Origin: Rickettsiaceae bacterium
GTDB taxonomy: Bacteria > Pseudomonadota > Alphaproteobacteria > Rickettsiales > Rickettsiaceae
Length of the DNA: 64,000 nt
Direction of reading: 5' to 3'
Assembly: GCA_024236375.1 (NCBI GenBank)
Contig: JACKKP010000005.1
Coordinates: forward strand, 62,001 to 126,000
Shown: positions 63,882 to 64,000 of the stretch, one piece after another
Layout of the letters: each line of letters begins with the position of its first letter
Numbering within the stretch: the stretch's first letter is position 1
Made by a program: the position numbers and the translations under genes
Notes under the pieces: generated by a model
Databases searched by the model: none
The model's input: only the letters and a program-made list of their open reading frames with translations
Told to the model about the DNA's origin: nothing

Positions 63882-64000
63882 ATGTATAGATATAAAATAA
63901 TATTAGAATATTTAGGCACTAATTATTGCGGCTGGCAAAAACAAAGCAACGGATTATCTTTACAACAAGTGATAGAAGAAGCAATTTTTACTTTTAGTAA
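63882..64000 (+). CDS. truA: tRNA pseudouridine synthase A, N-terminal part (cut by window end)
   Basis: The frame starting MYRYKIILEYLGTNYCGWQKQ is the N-terminus of TruA, which modifies positions 38-40 of tRNA anticodon arms. The YxGWQxQ pattern is diagnostic. An ATG five bases upstream leads to a stop after seven codons, so this start is used. The catalytic Asp lies beyond the window. Confidence 0.9.
   Translation, partial: MYRYKIILEYLGTNYCGWQKQSNGLSLQQVIEEAIFTFS

Overview
The window is an AT-rich chromosome segment of an intracellular alphaproteobacterium of the order Rickettsiales, most likely family Rickettsiaceae. This rests on gene content and protein character: a citrate synthase of rickettsial type, a DUF2610 protein, NtrY/NtrX without any sign of sigma-54 genes, ankyrin-repeat proteins, a degraded gene-transfer-agent block and an HslV with a rickettsia-like N-terminal extension. 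The genus cannot be fixed from the sequence alone. Both window ends cut genes (valS on the left, truA on the right). I found no insertion sequence, tRNA, rRNA or CRISPR array.

Layout. 1-2.3 kb: end of valS and a polar amino-acid ABC importer pair (glnQ, glnP). 2.3-7.7 kb: an accessory block of five related, lysine/glutamine-rich, repeat-containing genes. They share a short helical motif, duplicated promoter-plus-5' segments, duplicated spacers and basic Gly-Arg tails. One is broken by a 13-bp tandem duplication. They look like a rapidly evolving, perhaps secreted, protein family. 7.9-17.8 kb: housekeeping genes (DUF2610, SuhB-like, efp, secF, gltA, queD, cutA, atpC) with an ankyrin gene, an ankyrin-like gene, and a Usp/TAXI-binding-protein/dicarboxylate-symporter group. 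18.2-26.3 kb: an ABC-F protein and a seven-gene Mnh/Mrp-type cation/proton antiporter operon without recognisable E and F subunits.

26.4-31.3 kb: remnant gene-transfer-agent/HK97-like cluster (prohead protease, capsid, connector, head-tail adaptor, DUF3168, DUF2460, DUF2163), with a perfect 18-bp hairpin just after the capsid gene, then a 47-codon ORF and a DUF2335 membrane protein. 31.6-38.9 kb: a membrane-associated unknown protein, alaS, and three unknown genes, two of which have the layout of GspL/PilM-N and GspM/PilO assembly-platform proteins. 38.9-47.5 kb: ntrY, ntrX (lacking the GAFTGA loop), a long pentapeptide-repeat lipoprotein, lpxB, comEC and a small unknown.

47.6-53.6 kb: a type I secretion adaptor/ABC pair, a truncated glutamine-synthetase-like protein that has lost catalytic residues and overlaps asd, a HIT protein and a DUF2628 protein. 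53.7-64 kb: hslV-hslU-comM, an alpha/beta hydrolase, rpoH, greA, a polyprenol/diacylglycerol-kinase-like membrane protein, dnaG, rpoD and the start of truA. The strongest candidates for undescribed biology are the five-gene repeat family, the pseudo-glutamine synthetase, the compact gene-transfer-agent relic and the GspL/GspM-like pair.
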